Source of the DNA: Hydnum rufescens UP504
Lineage: Eukaryota; Basidiomycota; Agaricomycetes; Cantharellales; Hydnaceae
DNA length: 64,000 nt
NCBI GenBank assembly: GCA_014904985.1
Contig: MU128939.1
Location: 148,913-212,912, forward strand
Reading direction: 5' to 3'
A model generated the notes under the pieces. That model was given only the letters and a program-made list of their open reading frames with translations. It was not told the origin of the DNA and searched no databases. Of this stretch, positions 45,863 to 56,216 are shown in pieces; position 1 is the stretch's first letter, and every line of letters starts with the position of its first letter. A program made the position numbers and the translations under genes.

Positions 45863-46440
45863 TCACATTTTTGTAGTGTCATTGTGCCAGAATGGCTGTG
45901 CCATTCAGTCCCACTTTTAAATACAGGATGGTGGATGGCCCACCCCAGCCAATTCAAAGGAAGAACCTTTTTTGTACATAGTCCTTATTCCTGCACAAGT
46001 TTGTATGTTTACTCACTAGTACAAGACCACCCTCGGTGCCTACCAGCAGCCAGATGTGGTATATAAACAAGATTTTCCCTCCTGTTTTTAAATATGTTGA
46101 TAATTCCCCAGGTCCACCTATCAGTTTGGGAGGCTCTGAGTGAGCCCCAGGGGTGTGGAGTGTTGATGATTGAATCTCCACCATCATAAATTTAATGTAT
46201 TTAATGAATTTCTTAGTGCCCTGTCATTCAGCTGCCACCAAATATGTGCCATTCAAAGCAGCAGAAAGGCAGTGCCAGTCCAAAGAAGAACAACACCTTT
46301 GAGAGGATTTGGACCTCACCACCAGATGGTTACTGGAGAGGCCCCTGCAATTTAGACCTGTGCTTTTGGGCTCTTATTACAATTAAATATGATAAAGAGG
46401 TTATTGTTCTATCCAGGGAGGTTACATGAATGAGAGTGGG
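45863..46440. other. No recognisable gene
   Basis: Short frames only. No repeats shared with the rest of the window were noticed. Confidence 0.35.
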
Positions 46441-46935
46441 CTAGACAGTGTCAAGGATATCCCACAAATGATCCTTCAAGTCTTCCAGTTTGGACTCTGC
46501 TTTGTCCTTCCATCTCATGGCTACAGTTAGCTCCTGTTCTTTCTCCTGAAGACGCATTGTTAAAGTGGTGATCTTATTACACATCTCTTCACGAGACATC
46601 AAGGAAGACGGCAGAGAGATAGAGGGAGAGAGGGAGAGGGGTGTCATTGGAGAGGTGGGTATATGATAGGGTGATGCCAGTTGTGATGATGATGTTGATG
46701 GGTGTGGGATCAGATCCGAGTTGAAGGATGTTTCAGCAGTATCACCAGTATTTGGAGGTGCAACAGTTCTGGACCAAGCTAAAGATAAAAGAAAGTATTT
46801 AGAGAAGAGATATGAGCAAATCAAATAGAAATTTACCCCAGAATGCACACTTCTGGACAGTACCAAAGCCTGAGTAGAAGCCCTGGCCATGAGTGTGCAA
46901 TGTTTTTGAGAACAAATGTTGGGCTAATCTGATCT
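46441..46935 (-). pseudogene. Decayed GRF zinc-finger protein with C-terminal coiled coil
   Basis: On the minus strand, HGQGFYSGFGTVQKCAFW (about 46900-46840) matches the second half of a GRF zinc finger (GR-F-x2-C ... C-x-FF-x-W), with the Arg replaced by Gln and one Cys lost. A 57-nt intron (GTAAATTTC donor, ATCTTTAG acceptor, about 46783-46838) follows at the same place as in the gene at 62041-62737. The rest is Ser/Thr/Pro-rich, then a coiled coil (MSREEMCNKITTLTMRLQEK...) ending at 46441. The first Cys pair is not seen. GRF fingers bind single-stranded or damaged nucleic acid in other proteins; the role here is unknown. Confidence 0.5.
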
Positions 46936-47089
46936 TTCAACAATTGAGAATCCAAAAAAAGGAGGTGCTTTCTATGCACCTTCTATATCTGCATGAGTGC
47001 AATGGCAGAGAACTTTGCCATTCACATGGCATATGTATGATTTGGGCCAAGGGGGAGGTTGGGACATTGTCATGAGACATCGGGAATTG

Positions 47090-47620
47090 CTGATAGTCTT
47101 TCATTCAGTTCTCTTGCTAAACGGACACTGCAGCTCATCTCCAGTGTACATTTTCTTGAGATCCTGGGCACTTTGAACCTCTTCCTCCACTCCTACCTGT
47201 CTCACCAAATGGACTCTGTAGCTTGTCTTCAGTGCATGTTTTTGAGACTCATCATTCATCATTCTCAAGACTTATCTTCTCTTGATCTGACATTATTCTC
47301 TCAATCTGCCACCTTCTATCCTCTTAAGGACTTATGCCCCCTATCTCTTGTTAAATGGACATTGCAGGTCATCTCCAGTGCATGTTTTCTTGAGAGGTTC
47401 TTGGTCTTTTCTTGAGGATCTCATCCCACTCCCACCAGTCTCACTGAACAGACTCTGCAGCTTGTCTCCAGTGCACGTTTTCTAGACTCAGCTTCTCTTA
47501 ATTCACCATCATCTTTCCTCTTGAGGACTTAGGTGCCATCAATCACTATCTCTTGTTAAATTCACACTGCAGGTTGCGTCTAGTGCATGTTTCTTGAGGA
47601 TCTACACCTACTAGTCTCAT
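47090..47620. repeat. CT-rich diverged tandem repeat
   Basis: Copies of a CTCTTGTTAAA..GGACACTGCAG core followed by TCTCCAGTGCATGTTTTC occur near 47110, 47205, 47345, 47447 and 47552. Spacing of about 95-140 bp suggests a two-part higher-order unit of about 235 bp. Non-coding in appearance. It lies upstream of KDZ2. Confidence 0.55.
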
Positions 47621-47779
47621 TCATCCTCACTGTATGTTTCCTTGATCCAGGCTGTCTACATAATGATATCAAGCATGCTGGCCAGCCAAAAGAGGAGAAG
47701 GCAACAGGGGGAGACAAAGTCTCAAGTTGAGGCAGCAGGAAGGGAACACACTGATGAGCTGGCAGAGCCATCATCACGG

Positions 47780-50700
47780 GCTCATAAAACTTGATGTACA
47801 AATTGCTCTTCACATACTGGCTCCTCTGTTGGGGAGACCAATTCTGTGCTCAACATGGATTCTCCTGGCTTTGGCTTAGATCCATCTGCATTCTCTCTTG
47901 CTTCTGGTTCACCATCCCCCTTACCACCACCTCATGCCGAGCAGTCCGAGTTCCTCAGTCATCAGCCTCTTGACATCATTTATGAGCCCAATCATCTCAC
48001 AGCCAAAATACAGCTATTGGATGATAGGTGATCTCACCATGCTCATTGTAGACATGCTCAAGCACAGCAGTGGAACAATGAGGTGCTCCCATCCCTAATT
48101 CACCCATTAATGAAGGCAACATGGCAATGATTTTCAGCAGCCTCTGGGAGTTGGATGCCATGTAAATGTAGTGGAAAGGTTTCTCATCTTGGGGTGTTGT
48201 GTCTCCATGGAATGGCTAGAGGACATTGTCCTAGAGGTGTGTGCATGCCATTCTGCTGCTGTCCAGCTCATTGAACATGGGTACTTCCAGTGTGCACCTC
48301 TTCACCCTACACTGGCTGTCAGCCTTGATATGCTGGAATTCACCACCACTCTATTTCTTTGCATAGGCCCCAATGAAAGGGCATGGGCAGAAACCATAGT
48401 CATGTGCCTTAAGGCTTGTGGGCATGGATTTGCCACTGGGGACTCATTTTTCTGACACTTTGAAAATGTGCTTGCTTACTATCAGCTGCTTGTTCACTTG
48501 GTTAATGCAGAGGTTACTCAAATAATTGAGGCAGATAAGGGGGAGATGCCAACAGTCTTGGATGAGGCAATGCCTGTCAATGAGTGAGCGTACCCTAGTG
48601 CTAATGCAGAGGCACCAAACAATCGTACAGCTGCCCAGCATAGTGCTTCTGATAGTATATTGTGACCACACAAATACTTAAGATCAAGGTGTCCCCTTTG
48701 TTTTGGTGGGAATCATACAGACCCTTCTAACAGGACGTAAGTAGAGGAGTGCTTCTTAGTCCTTTTGTTTTCACTTCTAACTAGCTTAATCATACAGTGT
48801 GCAGCTAATAGTCTGTATTGATGGAAATTTCCAGCTGAAACGAATGCATGATAAAGACCAGAGACCTGGCCATGAAGGGGAGACTGGGACACACAATCCT
48901 GCTCTTATGTCACCAACATCAATCATCTTGTTGAGGGAATATCTTGAGGAATGGGAGAAGAGAATACTGCATGTCTGGGAACTGAAATCATTGTGCTCTG
49001 GGCAGAAATGCAGGGCCAAAGAGTCCATTGAGGATGACACAGGAGACCCTCAAGAAGCCAACAAAGTGGAGCAGGGACTATATGCCCCCAACTTGACATA
49101 TGATGCATGCCAAGAATCATTTATTGCAGCCGATGAAGATTGTATAAAGGCATCTACACAATACTTTGAAGATACTGGCATGATGGCTCTCCTCTGTCAT
49201 CATGATATACCACTTTTTGCAGCAAGCATGTGGACTGCAGGAGAAAAGCAGTTCTATGTGTTCACACTGATGCAGAGACTATTGGATTACCTCCCCAGTC
49301 ACTGGAGAGTTGGCACCTTGTATGATATTGGCTGTCAAATGGATCAGTCTCTCAAAAAGTGGAATTTTATGCCAGAATGGCAGCCACATCTTGAGTGGGG
49401 TGTATCTATATTCCATGCCCATGGCCATCAATGGGGCTGTCAGCTCTGGTACCATCCATGAAAGTCCAAGCTCTGGGGTCTGTCAGATGGTGAAGGTTGT
49501 GAGAGATTTTGGAGCGAGCTTTGGAAACTCATCCCAGGCTTGCAGGTGATGGGCTATCACCATTGTATGTTCATCTTGGACCTTCAAGTTGAACATATTG
49601 ATGGAGGCAAGTGAATGGGAATGGGCAAGTGGCTGCAAGATCATGTTGACCATGCACAGATGCGCCTAGAAGAAGCTGAAAAGAAGCTTGGTGATCATTG
49701 TTCAAGCTACCTACTCAACCAGTTCAAGGCCCAATGAGAATATCACAGTTGGCCCATCTCATGACAATCTCAGACAAAGGGAGCACATGCCATTGATTGA
49801 ATCATGTCCCTGAATGCAACTCTCGATGCTCAGAGAGAAAATCTGAAGGATGTCATTGCAGAGGGGAATGGTTTAGTACAAGATGATTCCTCTGTGAGTA
49901 TCTTGGTGCAGGTGGAGTGGCAGGAGAAAGTAAGGGCCCTGAAGGGTACTATCCAATGTCTAGAGAATGTGATCACAAAGAAGACAGAGGAGCTGCAGTT
50001 GTCTGATCGAGCCTCTGCTGCTGAGTTGACAAAGCTCAAGAAAGATAAATGGGTCAATCTACAACTTAACCTCCATGTGTTGCATGAGCAGTTTCTCCAG
50101 AAGCTACAAGCTAGAAAGTTTGAGCTTGTGACATTGGATCATGCTAACTCAAGTTGTATACTGGACCAGAAGACCAAGGCCCATGTTGAGAAGGCAGTCA
50201 AGGGACAGTCAGGTGGAATTGAGGCAACTGTGAAGAAGTACAATGGACAGCTGAAGGAACTAGCAGTACTGTGAGGAAAAGGGGGGATCTGCAAAGATGC
50301 CTACATTCCCCCATTGCTCTCTATGGAGGGCCTGTATAAACTTGATGTAGATCAAGATATCTGGGAAGACTCTAGGGGTGATATGGCAGATTTCCCTGAT
50401 GGAGTTGTGCCCCCATGGCTAGCCAACCCCTCAGTGAAAGAAGGTATCTGACTTTCTCAGGAGGTAGCCAGCTGTCATGAGGAATTGGAGTGATGCAAGG
50501 CTGAGCATGCAAATCTTTGGACATGGTTCACAGAGGAATATTCAGCAGCAAATAATGTGTTCATGGGGTCTGAGGATGAAGAGGTTTCCTATTTTGCTCT
50601 TATCAGGGTGCACCAGCTATATGATTGGATGATGGCATGGAAAAAGTACATGGTCCACATCCCAACTGTGTCTGGAATGTCTGTCCCCAATATGTGTGCA

Positions 50701-50890
50701 CCTTTGCCACTGCAACAGCACTGCCAAATCTGTGACTGTGTTCTGGCCCTTGAGTTTCAGGATGTTCCACAGTTGCCAATCCAGAGGATCAGATGACCCC
50801 AATGCAAGCTCTGATGATTCAGAGACTGGAGAGTTAGAGGAATTTTTTGAAGTTGAAGAGGCAGGTTTCATTGCTGCTATAGACTAAGCT
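47780..50890 (+). pseudogene. KDZ transposase with CxC domain (KDZ2)
   Basis: N-terminal Ser/Pro-rich region from about 47850, CxC-type region (48235-48450, around VCACHSAAVQLIEHGY and APLHPTLAVSLDMLEF), RCPLCFGG at about 48686-48709, an intron starting GTAAGT at about 48736 and ending CATACAG at 48798, then the KDZ core: IVCIDGNFQLK (first Asp), TLYDIGCQM (second Asp, about 49320), SDGEGCERFWSEL (Glu, about 49485). A coiled-coil C-terminal part runs to about 50890. Many TGA codons interrupt it. At 49459-49461 and 49735-49737 the stop sits where KDZ1 and KDZ3 have Arg. All three catalytic residues remain. Inactive as it stands. Confidence 0.85.
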
Positions 50891-51249
50891 ATATTAGAGG
50901 ATGAAGAATGATACTTCACTAATGTTTAACCTTAAATAAATTAACACATCCTTTGAGATTGGCATTACAAATATCCTCAAGTTTGAAGGTATGAGAAGTC
51001 TCTAGTGATACTAGGCCTTGTGAAAATACAGGAGTTCACTACTTTTGATCTCAAATTGACATCAAAAATCCTCAAATGTGGCTTGTATGGTCATCAAATG
51101 CCCTTTTGATCAATATTTGATGTCAAACAGTTTTCTGCCCTACTAGGTACCATATTGACATCAATTTGACATACCTTTTGAGGTCTACCCAAGTGGCTGA
51201 CCAGGCTGTTGGTTTCAATTTTTGAACATCAGATGACAAATACTGATAT
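50891..51249. other. No gene; repeated GATGTCAAA-like words
   Basis: Words such as TTGACATCAAA and TTTGATGTCAAA recur in both orientations between 51045 and 51180, and may be subterminal repeats of the hAT element whose 3' coding end follows. Confidence 0.35.
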
Positions 51250-51269
51250 TGAGATCATGTCCCTATAGG

Positions 51270-51598
51270 AGCATGAGCATATATATCCAACCTGGTTCCT
51301 GATGGCAATGGATTACTTACTGATTCAAGCCTTGTCTGTCTCATGTGAGTGAGTATTCTCATTGAGCTCTGAGACCATGACAAAAAGGTGCAACTGCATC
51401 AAACCCAAGCTCATGGAAGCCTTACAAATGCCCAAGTTTATGCTCAAGAAGCAGTGGCTGAACTTTACAGATAGCTGGGAGACTCCAATTGCTGACATGC
51501 GGGATGACAAGGATGACAACACAAGTGTGCTTCAGGATATATTAGGGGCTCAAGGTTCAGAGTTGGACCAGATTCTGGAAAGACTGGGCAAAGAATAG
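51270..51598 (+). pseudogene. hAT transposase C-terminal (dimerisation) region
   Basis: One frame from about 51275 reads AMDYLLIQALSVSCE, then a TGA (51350-51352), then VFSLSSETMTKR and PKLMEALQM, ending at 51598. This is the hAT dimerisation signature (Y-L-x-I ... S-x-x-x-ERVFS ... R-x2-I-x-PK-x2-E-x-L). The stop replaces the invariant Arg of ERVFS, so CGA to TGA is the simplest cause. The rest of the transposase is not present upstream. Confidence 0.75.
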
Positions 51599-51776
51599 GG
51601 TTACACCCATATGTGTACATACAAAGACTCAAGTCCACTTAGGGTCTAAGTCAACTCCTAAATTGGAGTTGGACTTCAGAGATAAGTCTAGTCTCTCAGA
51701 AATCTCACAGAGTCCCCTGAGGTTGACTCTAAGTCAAGCAAAGCTGAGTCACAGCATCACTAGTTTTACCCAATCT
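51599..51776. repeat. Probable 3' end of the hAT element
   Basis: Subterminal AAGTCCACTTAGGGTCTAAG and AGTTGACTCTAAGTC-like words resemble in style the subterminal repeats of the MITEs. The sequence CACAGCATCACTA at 51750-51762 is close to the MITE end CACAGCATCCATA, so it may be the terminal inverted repeat. The partner end was not found. Confidence 0.4.
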
Positions 51777-51953
51777 TGTCAGGGCGACACTGCCATCAAA
51801 GCCACAAACAGAAAGAGGAAAGAGATTAATTAACCACATGCTATCGCAGTGGGAATCCTGAGTATACACCACACAACAAGGGACACACAAGTCTCACACC
51901 TATCACAGTGGGAATCCTGAGAGATCAAAACCAGTGATCCCCCCAGCCTGAAC
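51777..51953 (+). mobile_element. Partial LTR of family F
   Basis: Starts TGTCAGGGCGACACTG and matches LTR F (12291 downwards on the minus strand) for about 175 bp, including both GTGGGAATCCTGAG motifs, then diverges at a C-run. Truncated copy. From 51954 to 52290 there is no gene; AGATCCTGGGA/TCCTAGGAG short tandem words occur at 52083-52125. Confidence 0.7.
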
Positions 51954-52379
51954 TGTCGAAATCAGTAGTCAAATTAGGGTTAACTAATTTCTGTATCAGT
52001 ATGGTCCTAGAGACCCTATTGTTTGGGATATCCAGAGGACATCCTATCAACACTCACAGGAAAAATTAAGAACCTACGACTTCCTAGGAGGTCCTGGGAG
52101 ATCCTAGGAGATCCTGGGATATCCTGAACAATATAAAATAGTCATTATCACAGTACAACTTCATCTTGTAATTCCTGGGACATCCTAGAGGGACTTATCA
52201 AATTGGACTGACAACTATGTACATGTATGATGATGTTATCCAATTTTAAGTACATATCTGTGCCAGGAAGGCATATGCCGCACTATGTTACTACATTATA
52301 GATGATAGCAGTGGGATGGGTGGAGGCTGGTGAAATGTGAGAAAGTGGAAGGGACGAGAAAGTAGGAGGTGCTCGGCTC

Positions 52380-52700
52380 GTAAGGTAAGTGGTGGGTGTT
52401 GCGGATGTAACGAAGGGTCAGGGGGACAATTCGGGGGTCCGAGAGGAGGGTGGGAAGGTTTGTTGATGAGAGGGTGTTGTCCGTGCGGAGGATGTCGTGC
52501 CGGAGTCACAGGCGTTCGCGAGTGAAGCGCGCGCAGAAGACCAAAAAGTGCTCCGGGGTCTTGTGGGCTCTGCAGCATAGGCAGAAGGGTGACTCTGCAT
52601 GGCCGAAGCACTCGAGATAGTCGCGTAGGGCTATGTACATGTAGTCACTAAGCCCACAATGCATCTCGGTCAATAGACTCTCCAATGGTAATGTCAAACT
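52380..52700 (-). pseudogene. 3' end of a non-LTR retrotransposon (LINE) reverse transcriptase ORF
   Basis: The minus frame from 52697 reads a Cys/His motif C-x2-C-x8-H-x4-C (around FCLCCRAHKTPEHFLVFCARF), then FTRERL, a TGA at 52506-52508, LRHDILRTDN and LLSDPRIVPLTLRYIRNTH. This order (zinc knuckle, EHFLxxCPRF, then LLxDPxxxxxLLRYI) is the usual C-terminal end of fungal Tad-like LINE pol proteins. Reverse transcriptase itself is absent: 5' truncation, as is common for LINEs. Confidence 0.65.
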
Positions 52701-55700
52701 CGACGACAGGGTCTATTTCACCATTGACACTTTTTGATGAATCATCATCGGAGCTTTCCAAACACAAGGAACCTTCATTATCCTCGATTCGGTTTGTTTC
52801 CAAGTGTGGAAGAGTAGCTCGACAGTGGGGATTTGAATGATGGGGTCGGAGAGTTGGAAGGATCCAAGGTTGGACATGTTTGGATGTTAGGGATGCTGTT
52901 GTGGTCTGCCATGCAGCTCCCAGCTCTTGCAGTCACGCAAACTTCGAAGTGATAGCATGCTTCAGATCTGGATCTGATAGAAGTTAGTGAATACGTAGTT
53001 CTATAACGGATAGTGACACACCAGTCATGTACAAGAGGGTGTATTGATATGCAATATATTCTTCGCAATACCAAGTTTGCATGGAAGCCAACTCTTGCTG
53101 GCATCGTGCGATCTCCTCTTGACAATTGACCATCTCTTGCATGAAGCAAATACCCTTGTGGACATTTTCATTCCCGAGCCAAGGTGGAACCCATCCACCG
53201 GATTTGGCAAGAGTGTCTTCATCTATGTCAAAATCCAACCAAATATCAGCATCAATGTCAAGTCTATGTAAGCCTTTGGGGTCAATTGGTGGTGGCACAA
53301 CAGCATGCGGAGTGGGTTTCTTTCGAGAGATGAGCTTCTCCTGCAGCCAATTGAATTGTGTCACGAGCTTGTCGACAGTGGGGCTGCACCGTTTAATGGC
53401 TTTTTTGGCGTGTTCTCATGTTGCATGGTCTATAACAATTCTTCTAAGGGGTCATAAATACATGGATATTGCTGGGTCTAAACTTACCCATAGCTTGTGT
53501 ACGGACTGCGCGGTCAAGGTTTGCAACTTCAAATTTACGTTCCTGTATTTTCGAAATAATCCGATCCTTGAGAGCACGCATATTTAGTTGAATGCTGAAC
53601 CAGTCATCCTTTTTCATCTCTTTGAGCTTTGCAGCATTGGTTGGATCACCAAGATTCAATTTGGTGGTTTTGGATTTAATCTGGGTTTCGAGCCGAGTGA
53701 TAGCTGCGTCCTTTGCTTCCAAAGCACTGATCATATCAAAACGAAGTGACTGAGTCATTGCTGAATCTTCGTCGTCTTCATATATTCTTTCGAGTTCTTT
53801 TACAAGGTCTCCTTTTTGATCCTTGAGTGTCTCGACTTCATTTGTGAGTTGGATTATGCGGTTCACAATAATGACACCCTTGTTCTTGGATTGTTCTAGT
53901 TACGGCCCATGTCACCTACATAATCCAATGAAACACACAGGACAACTTACTTTGGATCGGTCGACTCTGATATGCTCGTTGCTGCTCAAACTGACCCCTA
54001 AGGTATTCTTGACTGTACCCCAATGCGTCAAATTCTGCTTTTGCCAAGCCCAAACGAGCTTGGGTTTTGTTAATTCGGTCTCGCAGTTGCTTGCAAAGGG
54101 ATAGAGTTTCCTCAGAGTCACGCTGCTCGATCTGAAGGTCGAGGATAAATAGCCTCCTGTGATACTGAGGAGACATAAGAATTGATATTTGGTGTCAAGT
54201 GTATTTACATACCCCAGTTACACGAAGGACTGGTATTAATTTTCTGAGACATGCCCAAAGTTGCTCGCACCCCTCTCCATCCGACAGCCCCCATATCTGG
54301 GCTTTTCGTGGGTGATACCACAACTGGCACACCCACTGGTGCCTGTAAGCATGGAACACGGAAGTAGCAAACCGAAGGCGAGGTAACCAGACGTCAAGGT
54401 ATTTCCATTTGATCAGCACACGGTGGAGCTGGCAGGCAATATCATAAAGCAGTCCCACCTGCCAATGGCAGGGTATCTCTTTCATGAGCGCATCAATCAA
54501 TGCAAGAGCATAAAACTGCTTTTCGCCTGCTGTCCACATGTTTGCAAGGAAGAGAACATGATCATGATGACATAGCAGACCCATCAATCCAGTATCGGAG
54601 AAGCAAGTACGGGAGGCTTTGATGCGATTCTCATCAGCAGTGATAAACGAGTCCCCGCACTGCTGCAGTGCGGAATTAGGGACATGGAGGCCGTCCTCAC
54701 ACCTATCACCCTCATCGGCCAGAGAGGTGCTGGGACGCGGACGCTTTTTCCCAACATTGGGTCCCTTAGCAGAACGGATGGTCTTGACTTTGGCTTCCCA
54801 CTCTTGGAGGAATTCACGCGAAAGAAAAATCATGTTCGCAGAGAATATGGGGGGATCACTGGCTCCTTCCATGCCATCATGGCCTTCACGATGGTCATGA
54901 TCCGTGTTTCGTTTTTGTTGAAAATTACTGTCAATGCAGACAATGAGATCGGGTCTAAGGATAGATTCAATATTATTACTCAAAATGTATTAAATTGCTC
55001 TCACTAACATTGTCATGCCAAGAGATGACACAAAACCACCACCACCAAAACACGCTGCACATCATGTCCGCAGGTACGCACTGGGGCGTTCGAATGGCTC
55101 TCCTGGTTTTTGCACCGGCGAATGGCCAATGTTACTCTGGGCATTGAGATAATCGCATTGAAAAATCGGTATTTTATCATGAAGTGGAGGGAGTCGCTCA
55201 AGAATCAGGGGGATGAGATCGACCAGTGGCACTTCAGGTGACGAAACTAGGAGTGCGGTCTGGACTGCTTCGATAGATTGTGACATTTCAGCATGAGCCA
55301 AACGGACGAGCACTTGATAGTGAGCAAGTGAGTTTGCAAAGCGATGCTGCAACGAATCCTAACACCAGGAAATAAAGCATCCACTGAGCATTATGTTACA
55401 GTGCAGCCATGGCTCTCAGACATACCGATGTATGGAGCAGGTACCCATGCTTCCTCAAAAAACCAGAGAGATTTGAGGCCCATGCATGCTCATTCGGAGA
55501 GAGATGTACAAATAGCCCGGCAGCAAATTCCAGCATGTCAATATTGACGGCGAGCGTGGGATGGACTGGTGTGCATGGGAAAAGCCCACGTTTGACCAAC
55601 TGTGTTGCGGCAATATTACATGCGCACACCTCAAGTGAGATGTCTTCAATCCCTATGTTTTGTAGTCAGCACAGGACAGAGAGTTAATTGAATATAATGT

Positions 55701-56132
55701 ACGATCAAGATAAACACAAGTTATTTGCAGAAGTCGTTTAATGCAGCGGCACAGGAAATGATCGGTCCCATTCCCAGAGGATAATATGACTGAACCAGAT
55801 TGGACGATCCGTTCATATGCCATATAAGGTTGGATAAGGGCTGGCAGAACTTCCTTATTCCATTGTCGAGCGGCAGCAAGCTTACGCCATGCATGTCGGG
55901 ACTGGCGAGGTGAGAGAATGGTTGGGGGTCTACTTTCTTCGACTTCCAGTGGTGGATGAGGGATGTCGATGTGCATAATACTTTCAAAAGGTTCCTCAAA
56001 CTGCAAGTGCGGGCTGCCAGGACAATAATTGACTCTGGAAGACTTTGATGAATTGACCAGAGAGTCTGCCCTGACATTCTGCTTATTCTGTATGACCCGG
56101 CTTGCAAGTCTGGAGATGCTAGTCTGCGGCAT
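52701..56132 (-). pseudogene. KDZ transposase with CxC domain (KDZ3), best preserved
   Basis: Exons on the minus strand start with MPQTSISRLASRVIQNK at 56132. CxC-type region 55629-55420 (around LEVCACNIAATQLVKRG and CTPVHPTLAVNIDMLEFA). An FGG knuckle lies near 55050. The KDZ core frame 54983-54213 has IVCIDSNFQQK, LLYDIACQLH and SDGEGCEQLW with all three catalytic acids. Introns: 54955-55008, 54165-54212 (between VTG and YHRRLFILDL), 53896-53950 and about 53430-53487. A TGA near 53415 lies where Arg is expected (HAT-stop-EHAKKAIKR). The tail is coiled coil then acidic, ending before the LINE fragment. CpG-rich, so younger than KDZ2. The second-intron joins were checked for frame; the region 55080-55010 is uncertain. 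Confidence 0.85.
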
Positions 56133-56216
56133 GTAGAATGAGTGTGTGGTAAACTACATCGGGATTAGCCAAAGGAAACAACAAAACTAATGACAAGTGT
56201 ATATAAAAATGAGATG

